DNA of 64,000 nucleotides from Zygaena filipendulae (Eukaryota; Arthropoda; Insecta; Lepidoptera; Zygaenidae), in assembly GCA_907165275.2 (NCBI GenBank), contig OU015649.1:1394001-1458000 (forward strand), written 5' to 3'. Shown in pieces: positions 13,101 through 31,533 of this stretch (its first letter is position 1; every line of letters begins with the position of its first letter). The position numbers and the translations under genes are program-made. The notes below the pieces were generated by a model that saw only the letters and a list, made by a program, of their open reading frames with translations, searched no databases and was not told the origin of the DNA.

Positions 13101-13614
13101 TATCACTCAAGTAATATTTTGACACAGAACTCTTTCAATAATAAATTCTATTAGGTAATGTTGGTACAGTTATGAGTAATAAAATGATAAGTAAAAGACA
13201 CACAATTCACGTCAGCAGTCTTGATTAAAAACAGGTGTATATAAGAGAGAAGCCGGGTGGGCCGTGCCCACCCCAGTATGGTCTAGTGCCCAGCCCAGGA
13301 TGTTGGGCTACTGATTCGAAATTCTATAATATTGATAACTAACTTCAGAAGGCTCTTCAAAATAGACTTAATATTTAAAAGTTAGCACCCGCGACCCTCC
13401 AAGTATTATTATTTATTTGTCAACGAAGCGTGTTGTTAGTACCACCTACAGAATTTCGCATCGGCCATAACATGTCAGGGGCCAGGCCCCCCTGAAAAAT
13501 AACTCTAGATACGCCAATGATTAAAAAGAGTGTGAACTTACAGAAGACGAGCAGCCAGAGAGAGAGTCGACCTTAGATTGGCTAGCATAGACCTTACGTG
13601 CGTCCCCAGCATTC
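63..13614 (-). CDS. Zir: Zir / DOCK6-7-8 family Rho-GTPase exchange factor, N-terminal part (10 exons, partial)
   Basis: The joined exons 13542-13614, 10418-10578, 9425-9638, 8627-8820, 4691-4831, 3517-3793, 2895-3066, 1950-2167, 946-1126 and 63-217 give about 595 residues with GT-AG borders and matching phase at all nine junctions. The protein follows vertebrate DOCK7 collinearly: a PPDYEE segment, FVRDCIRTY, TPRGSWA, EEEEPVERRL, EPLFASLALYDARE, DVFLVVRLEKVLQGD, LGKYRMPLAWSA, LTSFFKQ, KRPSSAPKKLK, and the start of the DHR-1 (C2-like) domain at LLYLYVREL..GSARNIT. The family activates Rac/Cdc42 through a C-terminal DHR-2 domain, which would lie left of this window. In Drosophila Zir is reported to work with Rac2 and Cdc42 in haemocytes. 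No start codon exon was found. Exons are very GC-rich, introns AT-rich and full of mobile DNA. The family is clear; assignment to Zir rather than Zizimin rests on the DOCK7-like segments. Confidence 0.9.
362..570 (-). repeat. Interspersed repeat, family shared with 60170-60362
   Basis: The reverse complement nearly matches 60170-60362 for about 190 bp, including CCTCGGCGGCGAAGGCTAG, GTGCAGTGGAGGGGTAAGAG and GGTACAAAAGATC. No coding frame is preserved. Probably a fragment of a LINE or SINE; class not determined. Confidence 0.7.
601..812 (-). mobile_element. tRNA-derived SINE, 5'-truncated copy
   Basis: Contains a perfect reverse-complement B box (GGTTCGATTCC at 796-786) and the same body as the complete SINE at 3895-4182, including GGGTTCCACTTTCCAGTCT and a terminal ATT-rich tail. 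The A box end is missing. Confidence 0.8.
946..1126 (-). CDS. Zir: Zir exon
   Basis: Acceptor TTGGCAG, donor GTCAGT. Reads ETDKLRDEDLCKFLMEIKRP, SSAPKKLKCVPGTLKLEVSP, LTPELAKLAPYS, collinear with DOCK7 LSDEDLYKFLADMRRPSS..LRPITAQLKIDISPAP. The split G|AC codon gives Asp at the next junction. Confidence 0.92.
1240..1430 (+). repeat. Helitron-like repeat, decayed copy
   Basis: Carries the family core (TTTTATCCCGGAATTCCC, GCGGGAACTC) after a GCGAAAGTAACTATTGTCTG head. The terminal hairpin and CTAG end are lost. Confidence 0.55.
1950..2167 (-). CDS. Zir: Zir exon
   Basis: Acceptor GCCTCAG, donor GTGGGT. Reads DRKASTSSLEQLRRRAGEVG, a KGSVERR segment, an Ala/Pro low-complexity stretch, then LDTFKPIVITLTSFFKQ, matching DOCK7 FRPATLTVTNFFKQ. 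Ends in phase 0. The Ala/Pro run looks lineage-specific. Confidence 0.9.
2243..2512. mobile_element. MITE, GGGCATGTTG family (internally shortened)
   Basis: Ends GGGCATGTTGGCTA and CGTCAACATCCC are inverted repeats. Inside are AGTCCGTC, ATAACGGCGATACATTGAG and GTTAGTGACGTCACGA, shared with five other copies in the window. Non-coding. Confidence 0.75.
2690..2808 (+). repeat. Helitron-like repeat fragment
   Basis: Contains AGCTGATGTTATAAGGAGTA and CCTGCGGGAATTCCGAAACT, as in the 37690 and 59232 copies. The 3' CTAG end is degenerate. Confidence 0.5.
2895..3066 (-). CDS. Zir: Zir exon
   Basis: Acceptor TCGCCAG, donor GTCGGT. Starts NREKARAAAAACARLGKYRM then PLAWSAVSLLNILSGSNSLE, matching KLGKYRMPFAWTA..LMNI..SLER in DOCK7; ends NTNSL plus one base. 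The acceptor lies only about 10 bases from a 22-bp tandem repeat, so repeat sequence supplies the upstream splice context. Confidence 0.92.
3076..3487 (+). repeat. 22-bp minisatellite filling a Zir intron
   Basis: Unit GATACGAGTACAGGTACGTT plus AT, with about twelve nearly identical copies in perfect 22-bp register from 3076 to 3339, then about six decaying copies to 3487. It occupies almost the whole 450-bp intron between exons 2895-3066 and 3517-3793. Confidence 0.97.
3517..3793 (-). CDS. Zir: Zir exon
   Basis: Acceptor CTCGCAG, donor GTGCGC (a weak donor after AAG). Begins LELDVEPLFASLALYDARER, passes through DVFLVVRLEKVLQGDVNECV and ends EPYIKDDK in phase 0. This is one of the most conserved stretches before DHR-1 and the clearest family match in the window. 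Confidence 0.95.
3895..4182 (+). mobile_element. tRNA-derived SINE, complete copy
   Basis: Head GACGACCCGTTTGGCGCAG with A box TGGCGCAGAGG (3906-3916) and B box GGTTCGATTCC (3950-3960) in correct tRNA-like spacing. A non-tRNA body of about 190 bp and an (ATT)n tail of some ten units follow. These are internal Pol III promoter elements. Confidence 0.9.
4370..4585 (+). mobile_element. Helitron-like nonautonomous element
   Basis: Starts TC after an A (TCTATATAATATATAAAATC) and ends GGGACAGCTAG before a T, the A|TC...CTAG|T pattern of Helitron insertion. The C-rich/G-rich subterminal hairpin is partly decayed. Confidence 0.7.
4691..4831 (-). CDS. Zir: Zir exon
   Basis: Acceptor GTTTACAG, donor GTGAGG. 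Reads LENRQADLLGLYTPYLEEEE then PVERRLAAEMPAEIMGHRIL and VQCHQLK, matching DOCK7 DEEEPIERL..HFGQRLLVKCLSLK. Split AA|G codon joins it to the next exon. Confidence 0.92.
5268..5760. repeat. Left LTR
   Basis: 493 bp, TG...CA ends with a 5-bp terminal inversion (TGTCG/CGACA). Identical to the right LTR apart from one transition. Confidence 0.95.
5761..7124. other. Interior of the LTR element
   Basis: Non-coding. Contains four or five degenerate repeats around the motif GCTAGTCCGAACC...TTGTCCCTATAGCTA (5945-6140) and a strongly T-rich tract (6190-6345). No gag, protease, RT or integrase motif found on either strand. Confidence 0.75.
7125..7617. repeat. Right LTR
   Basis: 493-bp partner of 5268-5760, with the same TGTCG and CGACA ends. 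Followed by TGTT, which repeats the bases before the left LTR. Confidence 0.95.
8029..8275 (-). repeat. Helitron-like repeat, decayed copy
   Basis: Body retains GGGAATTCTGGGATAAAAAG and AAAGCGTAACAAATAAACAA; ends are not intact. It lies next to a second copy at 8297. Confidence 0.55.
8297..8495 (-). mobile_element. Helitron-like nonautonomous element
   Basis: Begins (plus strand) CTAGCTGTGCCCCGCG after an A, so the element's 3' end is CTAG|T. Contains GGGAATTCTGGGATAAAAAG and ends in a degraded AGACAGAAAGACAG region. Confidence 0.65.
8627..8820 (-). CDS. Zir: Zir exon
   Basis: Acceptor CGTGCAG lies directly in a CA/CG microsatellite (8822-8850); donor GTCAGC. Carries a serine-rich stretch followed by TPRGSWASLDLRSS and LLPDLFERRPLDQLDAINEA, the counterpart of DOCK7 TPRGSWA..ALLPNLLDR. 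Ends with two bases of an Arg codon. Confidence 0.92.
8822..8850 (+). repeat. Short CA/CG-type microsatellite
   Basis: GCACGCACGCACGCACACACAC immediately beside the acceptor of the Zir exon 8627-8820, so its minus strand forms the splice tract. Confidence 0.8.
8950..9175 (+). pseudogene. LINE ORF2 C-terminal remnant with A-rich tail
   Basis: The plus strand reads RGRQYRRWEDEIVREAGRTW then TRLARCREEWRELGEANANR, a pattern typical of the extreme C-terminus of RTE/Jockey-like LINE ORF2 (RGR..RW.D.I...AG..W...A..R..W..LGEA). A TAAATAAATAAAAAATAAAT tail follows. 5'-truncated; lies in a Zir intron. Confidence 0.7.
9325..9393. repeat. Half copy of the GGGCCCTTATTCA MITE
   Basis: The end TTGGTCATAGTGAATAAGGG matches the termini of the complete element at 54265-54488. 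The segment GGAGCGTTTGGGATTG resembles the inner arm of that element. The other arm is missing. Confidence 0.55.
9425..9638 (-). CDS. Zir: Zir exon
   Basis: Acceptor TTGCCGCAG, donor GTCGGG. Starts TKAPMFVRDCIRTYTSDYSV, matching DPHVRDCIRSYTEDW of DOCK7, then YCRERLAERLERLQAAPRHH, and ends EDLAAQQ in phase 0. Strongly GC-rich. Confidence 0.9.
9730..9920 (-). mobile_element. Helitron-like nonautonomous element
   Basis: Minus strand starts A|TCTAATATTATATTAATA and ends GGGCACAGCTAG|T. Core GGAATTCCGGGATAAAAAG and TCCTGACAACGTG present. Both ends fit Helitron rules. Confidence 0.72.
10131..10327 (-). mobile_element. Helitron-like nonautonomous element
   Basis: Minus strand begins A|TCTAAGTATATTAATATTA. 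The 3' end reads GGTAAAACCGCAGTGGACAG, where the final CTAG is degenerate. Confidence 0.6.
10418..10578 (-). CDS. Zir: Zir exon
   Basis: Acceptor CATGCCAG, donor GTAAGAC. Reads ISLCDMIEPPDYEEVCERL and continues to TVTHVLPDEDL, aligning with the DOCK7 segment around DPVDLEDY and TLVSAVPEE. It ends with two bases (CT) of a split codon completed by the next exon. Confidence 0.85.
10640..10952 (+). pseudogene. LINE 3' end: RT C-terminal remnant
   Basis: Open frame to the stop at 10806-10808 reads APRTQYGKRSILFEGAQLFN then QLPNYVKDSESLPKFKFQLK, a motif common at the C-terminus of insect LINE polymerases (RT.YGKR...EGA.L.N.LP). A 3' region ending in AATAAACACTTAAAACC follows. The same motif recurs, inverted, at 57902-58306. 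Confidence 0.7.
11929..12897 (+). mobile_element. 5'-truncated LINE insertion with target duplication and poly(A)
   Basis: Flanked by 14-bp direct repeats AACTTTTATATCTA (11915-11928 and 12898-12911). Ends in about 20 A after TTTAAATAAATTAAAA. Only the RNase H and C-terminal part of ORF2 is present. The intact duplication, long A tail and open frame suggest a recent insertion. Located in a Zir intron. Confidence 0.93.
11931..12812 (+). pseudogene. LINE ORF2 fragment: RNase H domain and C-terminus
   Basis: Frame open from the truncation point to TGA (12810-12812), 293 codons. RNase H motifs: FTDGSKDGAISGAAFF (first Asp), HTELIAIAEAL (Glu), ILTDSKSSLQHL (Asp), LQWIPSHIQLKENDAVDLLA (His and final Asp). 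After it comes a Cys/His cluster CAECGVIEDVQHILLECVR, usual downstream of RNase H in I- or Jockey-related LINEs. RT and endonuclease regions are absent, so it cannot function alone. Confidence 0.92.
13542..13614 (-). CDS. Zir: Zir exon (earliest one placed)
   Basis: A 73-bp exon between acceptor TTATAG and donor GTAAGT. It reads NAGDARKVYASQSKVDSLSG then CSSS and ends in phase 0, matching the phase-0 start of the next exon (ISLCDMIEPPDYEE). The AxxxRK pattern fits the N-terminal region before the PVDLEDY segment in DOCK7. It begins with one base of a split codon, so an earlier exon must exist. It is short, and no other exon within the window confirms its upstream border, so it is less certain than the others. 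Confidence 0.62.
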
Positions 13615-14218
13615 CTATAAATAAGCGAAGTTCGATCCTGTAGTATTAATAAGCTCAATGCAGACCCTTGTTGCATGCATCATTTACCACACCCATGCAA
13701 GGATAACAAAGCTATTTACCCGGAAGATTGCTGGTGTTTGCGGCTAAGGGTCATTTATTTATATACTTGGCACGTTAAGCCTGAGTTTAAATAAATATTT
13801 TATCACAATATTTTCAAAACTTTCTCCAATCTAATTTGATTTTGGATAAAGATTCGGAATTTTTGTTTACAGTTTTACAAAATCTGTCAACTGTCAAGTG
13901 TCACAAGTGTCAAAAAAAATACAAAGTTACGTTTAGAAACAGAAACCGCACCCGAGAATATACGACAGCCAACAACTCATGTCGACTCTCATTCAGTTAA
14001 TTTGACGGGTGCAATCGGATCGAGTACTTTTTGTCCAACATACATAAGTCCACGTTGCATACACTAGGCGAGCACTCTTTACCTTACTCAACCATTCTCA
14101 CGCCGCGCCGCCACAGGCCGTTGTCCGTTCGGCTCGCCAGTCGTCAGCGATAAAGTTTCTGAACACAGACCAACAAACTCACAAACTGTTGTCAAATTCT
14201 TCAAGGATTTTCTTAGGC

Positions 14219-14968
14219 AGTGCCTCCGCAGCCGGCGCCGGCCGCCGATTTGGCAGCCGGCGCCGGCCGCCGACTTGGGAGCCGGCGCCGGCCGCGGATT
14301 CGGAAGCCGGCGCTGGCTGCCGAAATATTTTGACTTTGGCGCTTCGCCGGCCGCTACCGCGGCACGCTCGCTACGCTCGCTCGGCTCGCGCGACTTCGTC
14401 AACAGTGCAAACCTAACCTAACCAACTCAAGTTTAACAAATTTTCATTTTCATTAGCAAATTATAATAATCAAAGATAATAAATAATATTATCACTTTAT
14501 CCGAATGTAAAACGAAACAATTCTTACAAAGTCAATGGCAAATGGTTGACACATCGCGGAGTTTTGTATGAAATTGTGAAACTTTAGTATTTTTTTTCTC
14601 GAAAACGATGAGTTTCCGTAATTAGGGATTTTATGTGAAGTTATATTAAGCAAAGTCCCACACACATAAAAAATATGAAGCTCTAAATCGCGGGTGCTTA
14701 TTGTACAGTTGAGCCGAGAACTTCTTCAAATTGTTTATACGTTGAAAATCTATCATTTACTTTTATTTTCACATTATTCGCACAAGCCATGGTGTTTTTT
14801 TCGCGAGATACGGTGCGAGTAAATCACACAACCACAAACTCATGAATGAAATGACAAATGACAATACCATGACATGACATTCTGACAGTGCTGCCAACAT
14901 ACCCATGTGTGCACCGCCGGCTCCCAATCACTTAAATTTTGGAAGCCGGCGCCGGCTGCGGAGGCACT
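14219..14968. mobile_element. 750-bp nonautonomous element with perfect 24-bp TIRs
   Basis: Termini 14219-14242 (AGTGCCTCCGCAGCCGGCGC...) and 14945-14968 are exact reverse complements. The left end continues as four imperfect tandem copies of a GC-rich unit built on GCCGGCGCCGGC (to 14330), then the GC-rich GCTCGCTACGCTCGCTCG tract; the interior is AT-rich. No transposase. Target duplication not resolved. Superfamily unknown. Confidence 0.85.
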
Positions 14969-17468
14969 ACCATTTTCTTATACTAACCGCTGCATTCGGC
15001 TTTACTTACATTTTTACCTTTGATTACCCTTCTTTTTGCATTAGTGGGCTGTCATTGCTGTCTCCGCTGAACTAATCACAGTCAAGTGAGTCATGTGATG
15101 AGAGATCATAATGGCGCTTTGTTAATTTTGAATAAAAATAAAAAAACGGTACGTATATTTGGAAGAACTTTTAATCAATGATGATGATAATATAATTTAA
15201 TGTAGGTATCTAGCCTCTAGGTAAGTAGGTAGGTGGGTATAAATTTTTTACTTACTTAATTTTTACAAAACTTAATACAAGTAGGTATATCTACCTAACT
15301 ATATTGATATTAGATATAATTTAGCACAAACAATATGTTAACCCCCAACATTAGCAGTGGCAATCCTATATTATGGCATTTTTCGCAACAACATACCCCG
15401 TTTTCCAATTAAAGCAGTAAGCGGCATTATGCGGCATAATGCTGAACGTTGAATGTTTCAACAATAAAAACGCTTCGCACAATCCAGCACTTCAAATAGT
15501 GCTGCTTTCGCGCGATGCGTGCAGATACCCAAGTGTCCCGAGTCCCCATTTTTGCTGGATCGGATAAACGAAAAAAAAAAAAAATCAGTATCAGTAATCA
15601 ACAGTTGTACTACACTGTTTTAAAATTGTGAAATAAGTTTTTTAAGTGTTTTACATATAGTGTATTGTCCAGTTTGGTGAACCTTAAATTAAAAAAAAAA
15701 GAAAAAAGTAGCGATTTACCTAAACATTAAACAAGTTACAAGTGGTTTTTGGAAATAATAATTTTTGAAATACTTACTTAGTGTTAGCAACGTTCATTAA
15801 TCTACCGCCATCTTTAGTTGACAGCGAAAGAACCTAGCTGCCATCTACGGCGGGTAGTTCGAAATGTGATGGCGTATGGAGGGGCGCTAACCGAGGTTTT
15901 ATAAGCGCTAAGCACGAGCGGGATAGACGATCTTGACTTGTGGTGGTTCTTGAATAGTCAACGATCAACCTCTATTGTTATAGTAGTTCAGTAGTTCTAA
16001 AATAAAGTTAACACACTCAGGCGTCTTTTGTGTCATGCGCATTATCCAAAATATTGATCGTACTTTGTAAACTAACTTCTTATAGTTAAGTATGATTATC
16101 CGGTGATTGATTTGACCAACATGGTTACCTATTATGCGAAATTTTGAAGTAATTAATCATCATGGACCACGGTTCAGTAGTTTCTCGCAATGCCCACACA
16201 AAGATTTCGCATCACCTGCAAAACTTGCTACGGCCACTATCGAGGGTAGAACTAAGGTAGAACTGTAACATAGACCTAAAATACTTTTCGTGACTATTTA
16301 TCTACATAAGTACCTATTAATTTGTGGAAATTATTATTTTTAAACTTAAATTACACTGGTACCTACATAATTTAAGTTGTATCTACCCATAAACGTTAAA
16401 ACTGACAGTCATATTTCTTTATATTAAATTCTTATAACTTACTCGTAGATACAGACACAGTTATTTTATCTAAACAAATTTGGCCTGTATCATGATTTTT
16501 TTTTGTCTAAAATACATTTACCTATTATATTAGATACAGTGCAAAGGGCAGGAAGCTATAGCAATTGTAGGTCGGTTACCAGGGGTTTACTACCATCTCA
16601 CAGTCCACCACCACCTTACCACCACCGTAACACCTTACACCAAAATTTCGTTCATTGGAATTTTAACTTTACGTACTGTACGTAAAGTCGAAATAATGAC
16701 TAAACAAATACTGTTAAACAGGTGGTGGTAGGGGGACTGTACTGTACTGTAATGGAGAGGGGATTCTAAAATTCACTTATTTACTAAAATGTCGAAGATT
16801 GGTTTTGATATGCTCATGCATTGATAATAATAATTGTTTTCCTTTCAAATGAAACCTACTCAGCTTATCGAGGTGCTCGCAAATACCTGACTGCTTGTTT
16901 TTAAACTCACGAATACTTACGTAGGTACCTATAGTAAAAGTTCAACATACCTGACTGACGATGCTGTTTGGACCATTGTACGATTTCCCGACCGCATACT
17001 TAGTCCCAAGTACCTACCTAGTACCTACCTACATATAATTTACCAGTTGAGAGGAATTAATGACATCCACCCTACCTACAATTTACCGAGAGACTAATTG
17101 TTCATACTTCATAGATGATTTCCTTGAAATTTAGAAAAGTCTTGATAAACTTTACAGTGTACCTACCTACATTGGTACTGCATAATTTAACGATGGTGAT
17201 GATCCCAAGAAGAGTTGAAAATGAAAAGTTCTCAGGTTTCATAATATTATGTTGATTTATCTTTATAAAGACTCAATCATGAGTTGAGCACGGTATGGAG
17301 CTGACCAAATATGCACTGCTATAACAAAGTAGGCATCTTATATTATTATTTAAACTAAAATGTGCGGTCATTGACTGATTGACCGTACCTACATACATAT
17401 TTATATACCTATTTTTTTATCAAACATTAGTTAGAACCATCACTATAAGATTTATCATTTAGGTACCT

Positions 17469-17660
17469 TTTTTTTTTTTTTTTTGACCCAGGGAAAATGC
17501 TTTATGCATACCACCGCCCTGGGGTGGACGGTGGTTATGTGGGACTCCGCCCTGACAAGGGCGATCTACCCACTAAAAACCCTGGGGTGTTCCTTCTCAG
17601 CGCCTAGCGTCGAGGCCGCGGGAATCGCTCGCGCATGCTCCGCGGCCTCGACGGCATCAT
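17469..17660 (-). repeat. LINE 3' end with poly(A)
   Basis: On the minus strand a GC-rich segment (CACCCCAGGGTTTTTAGTGG, CCGTCCACCCCAGGGCGG) runs into GACCCAGGG-complement and a 16-base A tail. Typical of a LINE 3' UTR end; no coding frame. Confidence 0.6.
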
Positions 17661-19986
17661 TTAGGTACCTACGCTATCTTGTTTTTCTGAGCAAACGTTC
17701 TAGGTAGGTAAATGTCTTTCTTCGATCTTGAGTCTCAATGGTGGCTGGAAACATTGAGTTACTTCAATGTATATTCAATGGCTGGAAATAACTTTTCATA
17801 GAGTTTATGGTTTATCATATACCTACGTAGGTACGGAGTGTAACGATGTACAGAGTAATTTATCTATTCCATTTATATATCTTTACGTTTATTTCATTTA
17901 TTTACTCTTACCTAATGATTAAGGGGCCCGTACACGTTGATAGTCTTGGAGTCTATATGTGTCGAAGTGGTCGAAGATACAAAAGTAGCTTTTTTTTTAA
18001 ATGTGGATGTTACTTATCTAACTGGAGAAATTTCTTTTATTTCTTTTATAGTAGGCCATTCACTATTTACCATAAATCTATATATTTGATATAAGATAGT
18101 AACAAATTCTAAATGGTTATAATATCTATGTATTTAGTATAACATGAGAACATTCTACAAATTACTTATAAATAAAGTTTTGTACTAGACTCTTAATTTT
18201 TATGTAATATCAGTAGGTAAATAACTCTATCTATTTGCTTCGGTAAGACTGGTGCATGTGCTTTTCCTGAAAAACAGTGTCTCTTTAATTTCGCTCGTTG
18301 ATTGTAAATTTGGATAGTTCTAAATAACTGAATAACGAACTTTTAAGTCGCTTGAAAAAATATCAAAGAACATGGTAAGAACGACTTTTGTGAGTACCTA
18401 CCACAAAAGATTTAATAACACCAAATAAGTACAACACAAACTACTTTTTTTTTTCTAGAGTCCTACGATACCTACAGATGTATTATTGTACCCTTAAGCC
18501 GAACTTCTTAAATTCCTATCTAATTATTTAAATTTAACTCGACATAACTCTTCGCAATAATAATTATCATGTAGCGATTTCATATCAGAATATGAAGTTA
18601 ATTAATCCTAAACAAAGATTCAAACAAGACGTGTTTAGAAATACCAACTAATCTAAATATTAAAAAAGTATTCTAAACAAGAACTATTTTCGATTATTGT
18701 TTAGAGAAGTGATATGCCGCGTTAGATCCAAATTTTAAATTATAACTGAATTAAAACATCACATTTAAGTATTAACATTTAACAAATATATTATGTAGGT
18801 ACCCCATCGTATTGTATTTTATTTAGGCATTAGATACCTAAAATACTAGTCAAATAGATACAAATTTTTAATATAATATGATTTTTTGCAACAACTATTC
18901 CCTTGACGAAGGCATTTCCTGCCTGAACAAACCTGAAGAACTTGACGCATTAATTCTTTCAAATTATTAATAATAATTATTCTATTGTTACAGGAGGAAA
19001 AACTACAAATTCAGTCGATATTCAGTGATAATTCTCCCGGTTTGGCACATAACTTTAAACAAACATTTACTTTTAAATTAGATCTATTTTTAAAGAAGTA
19101 TCTAAATCAATTTATAATAATAAATAAATTTATATAATAGTATACTCGAAGTAGAAAACTTATAACTAAAACTCTAGAAAAACTACATTTAATATTTTCG
19201 GTAATCGTCGGACACGTTCCTTAAAGCTGTCATAGTTTTAAATCTATAAAGTTAATAACTTTAATGACTAACGAATTCAATGACAGATCCTACAAAGTCA
19301 AAGATCATCCACAGTGGAGTTTTATTTTAACTGATGATATGAAAAAGTCATCCATATAAACATTGATATCTCATACCGTTTTAATTTAATGTACTTAATA
19401 ATAAACAGTAAGTAAACAATAATTGCACTACTCTATCCATGTATAACTCGTAACTATGTTTGTGTAACTCGTAATTTACCAGTTGCGGTGAAATTCACTG
19501 AGCCTTTTGGAAAAACAAAGTCATCTATAGTATTGAAAATCCGCTGTCTACATTGATGTAACATAGAATTCCTCGTTTTTACTATTCGAAATGACTGATA
19601 AAATAAAGTACTTGAATAGAAGTGAATGTTACTAGTAGGTACTTAAAATTTTAAGGTAACTTTGAGTTCCTCTATGTATTGAAAATAATTAACATTTGTA
19701 ATTCTGTATATGTTATGAATTAATCAGATTTGTATTTCACCGTTGTGTGTATTTGATCTTGCGGATAACGTTAACGTTAACGGATAACGTTAACTTTAAC
19801 TATTTACGGAAACACAGTTTAATATGATTTCACCATTGATTCTTACCATCTTTTCGTCTAAGATAATGTTAACTAACTAGTAACTACCTATAATAATCTA
19901 TATAATACCGATACTTTTCAAAGTGGAATGTATAGAATCTACTACGGAAGGCCAACTGAGCTGACTCTAGCTCAGATGTCTTTAGG

Positions 19987-29608
<9,622 letters not shown>

Positions 29609-31150
29609 CTGGAAAAATTCAACTGCTTAGAAGTAGGTACACAACTACACAATGTAAGGTAAGTATTTCAATTCAATTTTTTGTTATTTAGGTAGGTATA
29701 CGTTCCACTGATTCTTTACAATGGAAAACATATTTGGGTGTTTCAATTAGTCAGAACACAAAGTGTAAATATTACAGGTAACACAAACTAATGCTCCGAA
29801 AACCTAAGTTTCTGGAACACTTGTTTGAGTTGTGTCTTGTTTTTATTCTTCTTGAAGTTATTTCAGCGGTTGTATTTTGAGTAGGTACTTAGTTTTTAAA
29901 AGCACGTCACACAAGAACGCTTAACGGTACCTAGCGGGCAGGGGTTTCTGGTGCATAATTAAATCGGGTCGACGTAGAGCCTTGTAAAGAGCCCGGCCGT
30001 GTTTGAAAAACGAACAACGAATTTTGCACACATTGTAATAAACGAATTCTTCTGCTGCCACATCCTTTAGCGTTGCAGTTGAAAGCGGCTTCCAATAAAA
30101 TATATTGTTCCAGAACTTGTAACGAAATTTTTAAAACATTAATACCTAACAAACTTTACAATCGAGTACCGATAGGGCTTAACTAATTATATAAAAGCAA
30201 GTGAAGTACTCAAGTAAGAATTTTAATATTTAAAACAAAAATACACGGTAAAGAGACAAAGAAAACAGTATCCCTTCTCTTTAGGTATATAAGTTCATGT
30301 ACTTAATACCTGTGGCTATATATTAAGACAGCTATTAATTATAAGAGTGAGCTTGCCTAATTACAGGTCGGCACGAGCAGAATTACTAGTTTAGTTAACC
30401 ATTGTTGACACAGTAGAGGACAAGCTATTCGCTTTATGATGTTATCCATTAATTTAGGGGAATTACTCCACTACCTTCCTTTGCCTTTAATTAAAACATG
30501 GTTATATATACAGTAAATCACTTTTCTCCCATTTTAATATTTTAGTTTAAACAATTATTTGTTTTAAAATAACTCTAACGAGGCACACTCTGTGAAATAT
30601 ACATCGAAAAATATCAGACCAATTTTACTTGTTGCTCAAGTAAAATTGGTTGGTATAGTTGAGCGCATAATTTTGTGGAACTATTGTTATGAGAGCAACT
30701 TTGAATTGTATTAATAGTAATAAAATAATAGTAACCTTTATTATTTAGTGAATAATTTTGTATGGAACAGTTGGTTTTTTTTAATATGGGTATATTGAAA
30801 TATAACTTCGCTAAAATATCTGTGCTACTAAGTCAATTAAAAGGTATTACTTACATAATACCTTTTTATAATACCTATTTACCTATTTTTAGATAATACC
30901 TTTTTCTTAGAGATTTCAAACAAAGAACGTGTTTTATTTATTACAACTTCGGAAAGATACGACCCAAGAAAATGCGTTACACCTCCAATAAACCACTATA
31001 AGAAAAAGCAATAAGTTTGGGCACAGTTGCTATAAAATAAAAAGGTCACGGTTTAATGGTCGAAGTGGCCATACAAATAGCCCCTAACGCAGTCGAGGTG
31101 AAATTTTTTGCGAGTATCTCATCGAACAATAGAGCTTCGTTTATTTACAA
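29609..31150. other. No gene seen; perfect hairpin at 30618-30650
   Basis: AT-rich. The only structure noted is ACCAATTTTACTTG (30618-30631) and its exact complement (30637-30650) around a 5-base loop. Earlier DYRK exons may lie here but none has recognisable sequence. Confidence 0.5.
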
Positions 31151-31151
31151 T

Positions 31152-31420
31152 ACCAGCTGGTGCCCGTGGTTCCATCCAAGTCTCGAAATTCCCTCAGTGC
31201 ATTGTAGATTTTATCCGTTCACAAACGTCCCGCATTTTAATACTTACTATTATTTTTTACCCGGATTAATTTGGGAGTTCCCGCGGGAATTCCGAGACAA
31301 AAGTACCGTATGTCCTTCTCTGTATCCCTGAAAATGCGTACGCAAAATTTCATGATGATCGGTTGAGCCGTTAAGGCGTGAAAGCGTAACAGACAGACAG
31401 AGTTACTTTCGCATGGATTG
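31152..31420 (-). repeat. Helitron-like repeat, decayed
   Basis: CAGCTGGTGCCCGTGGTTCC head, TTCCCGCGGGAATTCCGAGA core and GGCGTGAAAGCGTAACAGAC tail. Ends altered. Confidence 0.58.
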
Positions 31421-31533
31421 CCGGGGACAGAAAATACGTTGTGGACTGTGGTGGGTGTCTGGGCAACAGAAACCGTCAATATTTGACTCTGTTGTGGCCG
31501 AAATTAAACTAATCTAGTAAATAAAACAGCGAA

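Larger units (their letters stand above)
13615..19986. other. Interval between Zir and DYRK, no recognised exon
   Basis: About 6.4 kb that must contain the upstream start exon and promoter of Zir unless these lie inside or beyond the DYRK gene. It holds a 750-bp TIR element (14219-14968) and a LINE 3' end (17469-17660). AT-rich elsewhere; 16598-16742 has an imperfect inverted repeat (CAGTCCACCACCACC against GGTGGTGGTAGGGGGACTG). No open frame carries a recognisable domain. Confidence 0.6.

Noticed and set aside
14088..14416. Open frames of 75-104 codons rich in Ala/Gly/Arg.
   Set aside because: They fall on the GC-rich tandem end of the 14219-14968 element and reflect GCCGGC repeats, not a gene.
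15778..15797. Possible Zir start exon on the minus strand (ATGAACGTTGCTAACACTAA before GTAAGT), whose phase would fit exon 13542-13614.
   Set aside because: Only seven residues (MNVANTK), no resemblance to the RAFAQKLS-type start of DOCK7 proteins, and in-frame stops just upstream do not help. Phase agreement alone is a one-in-three event.
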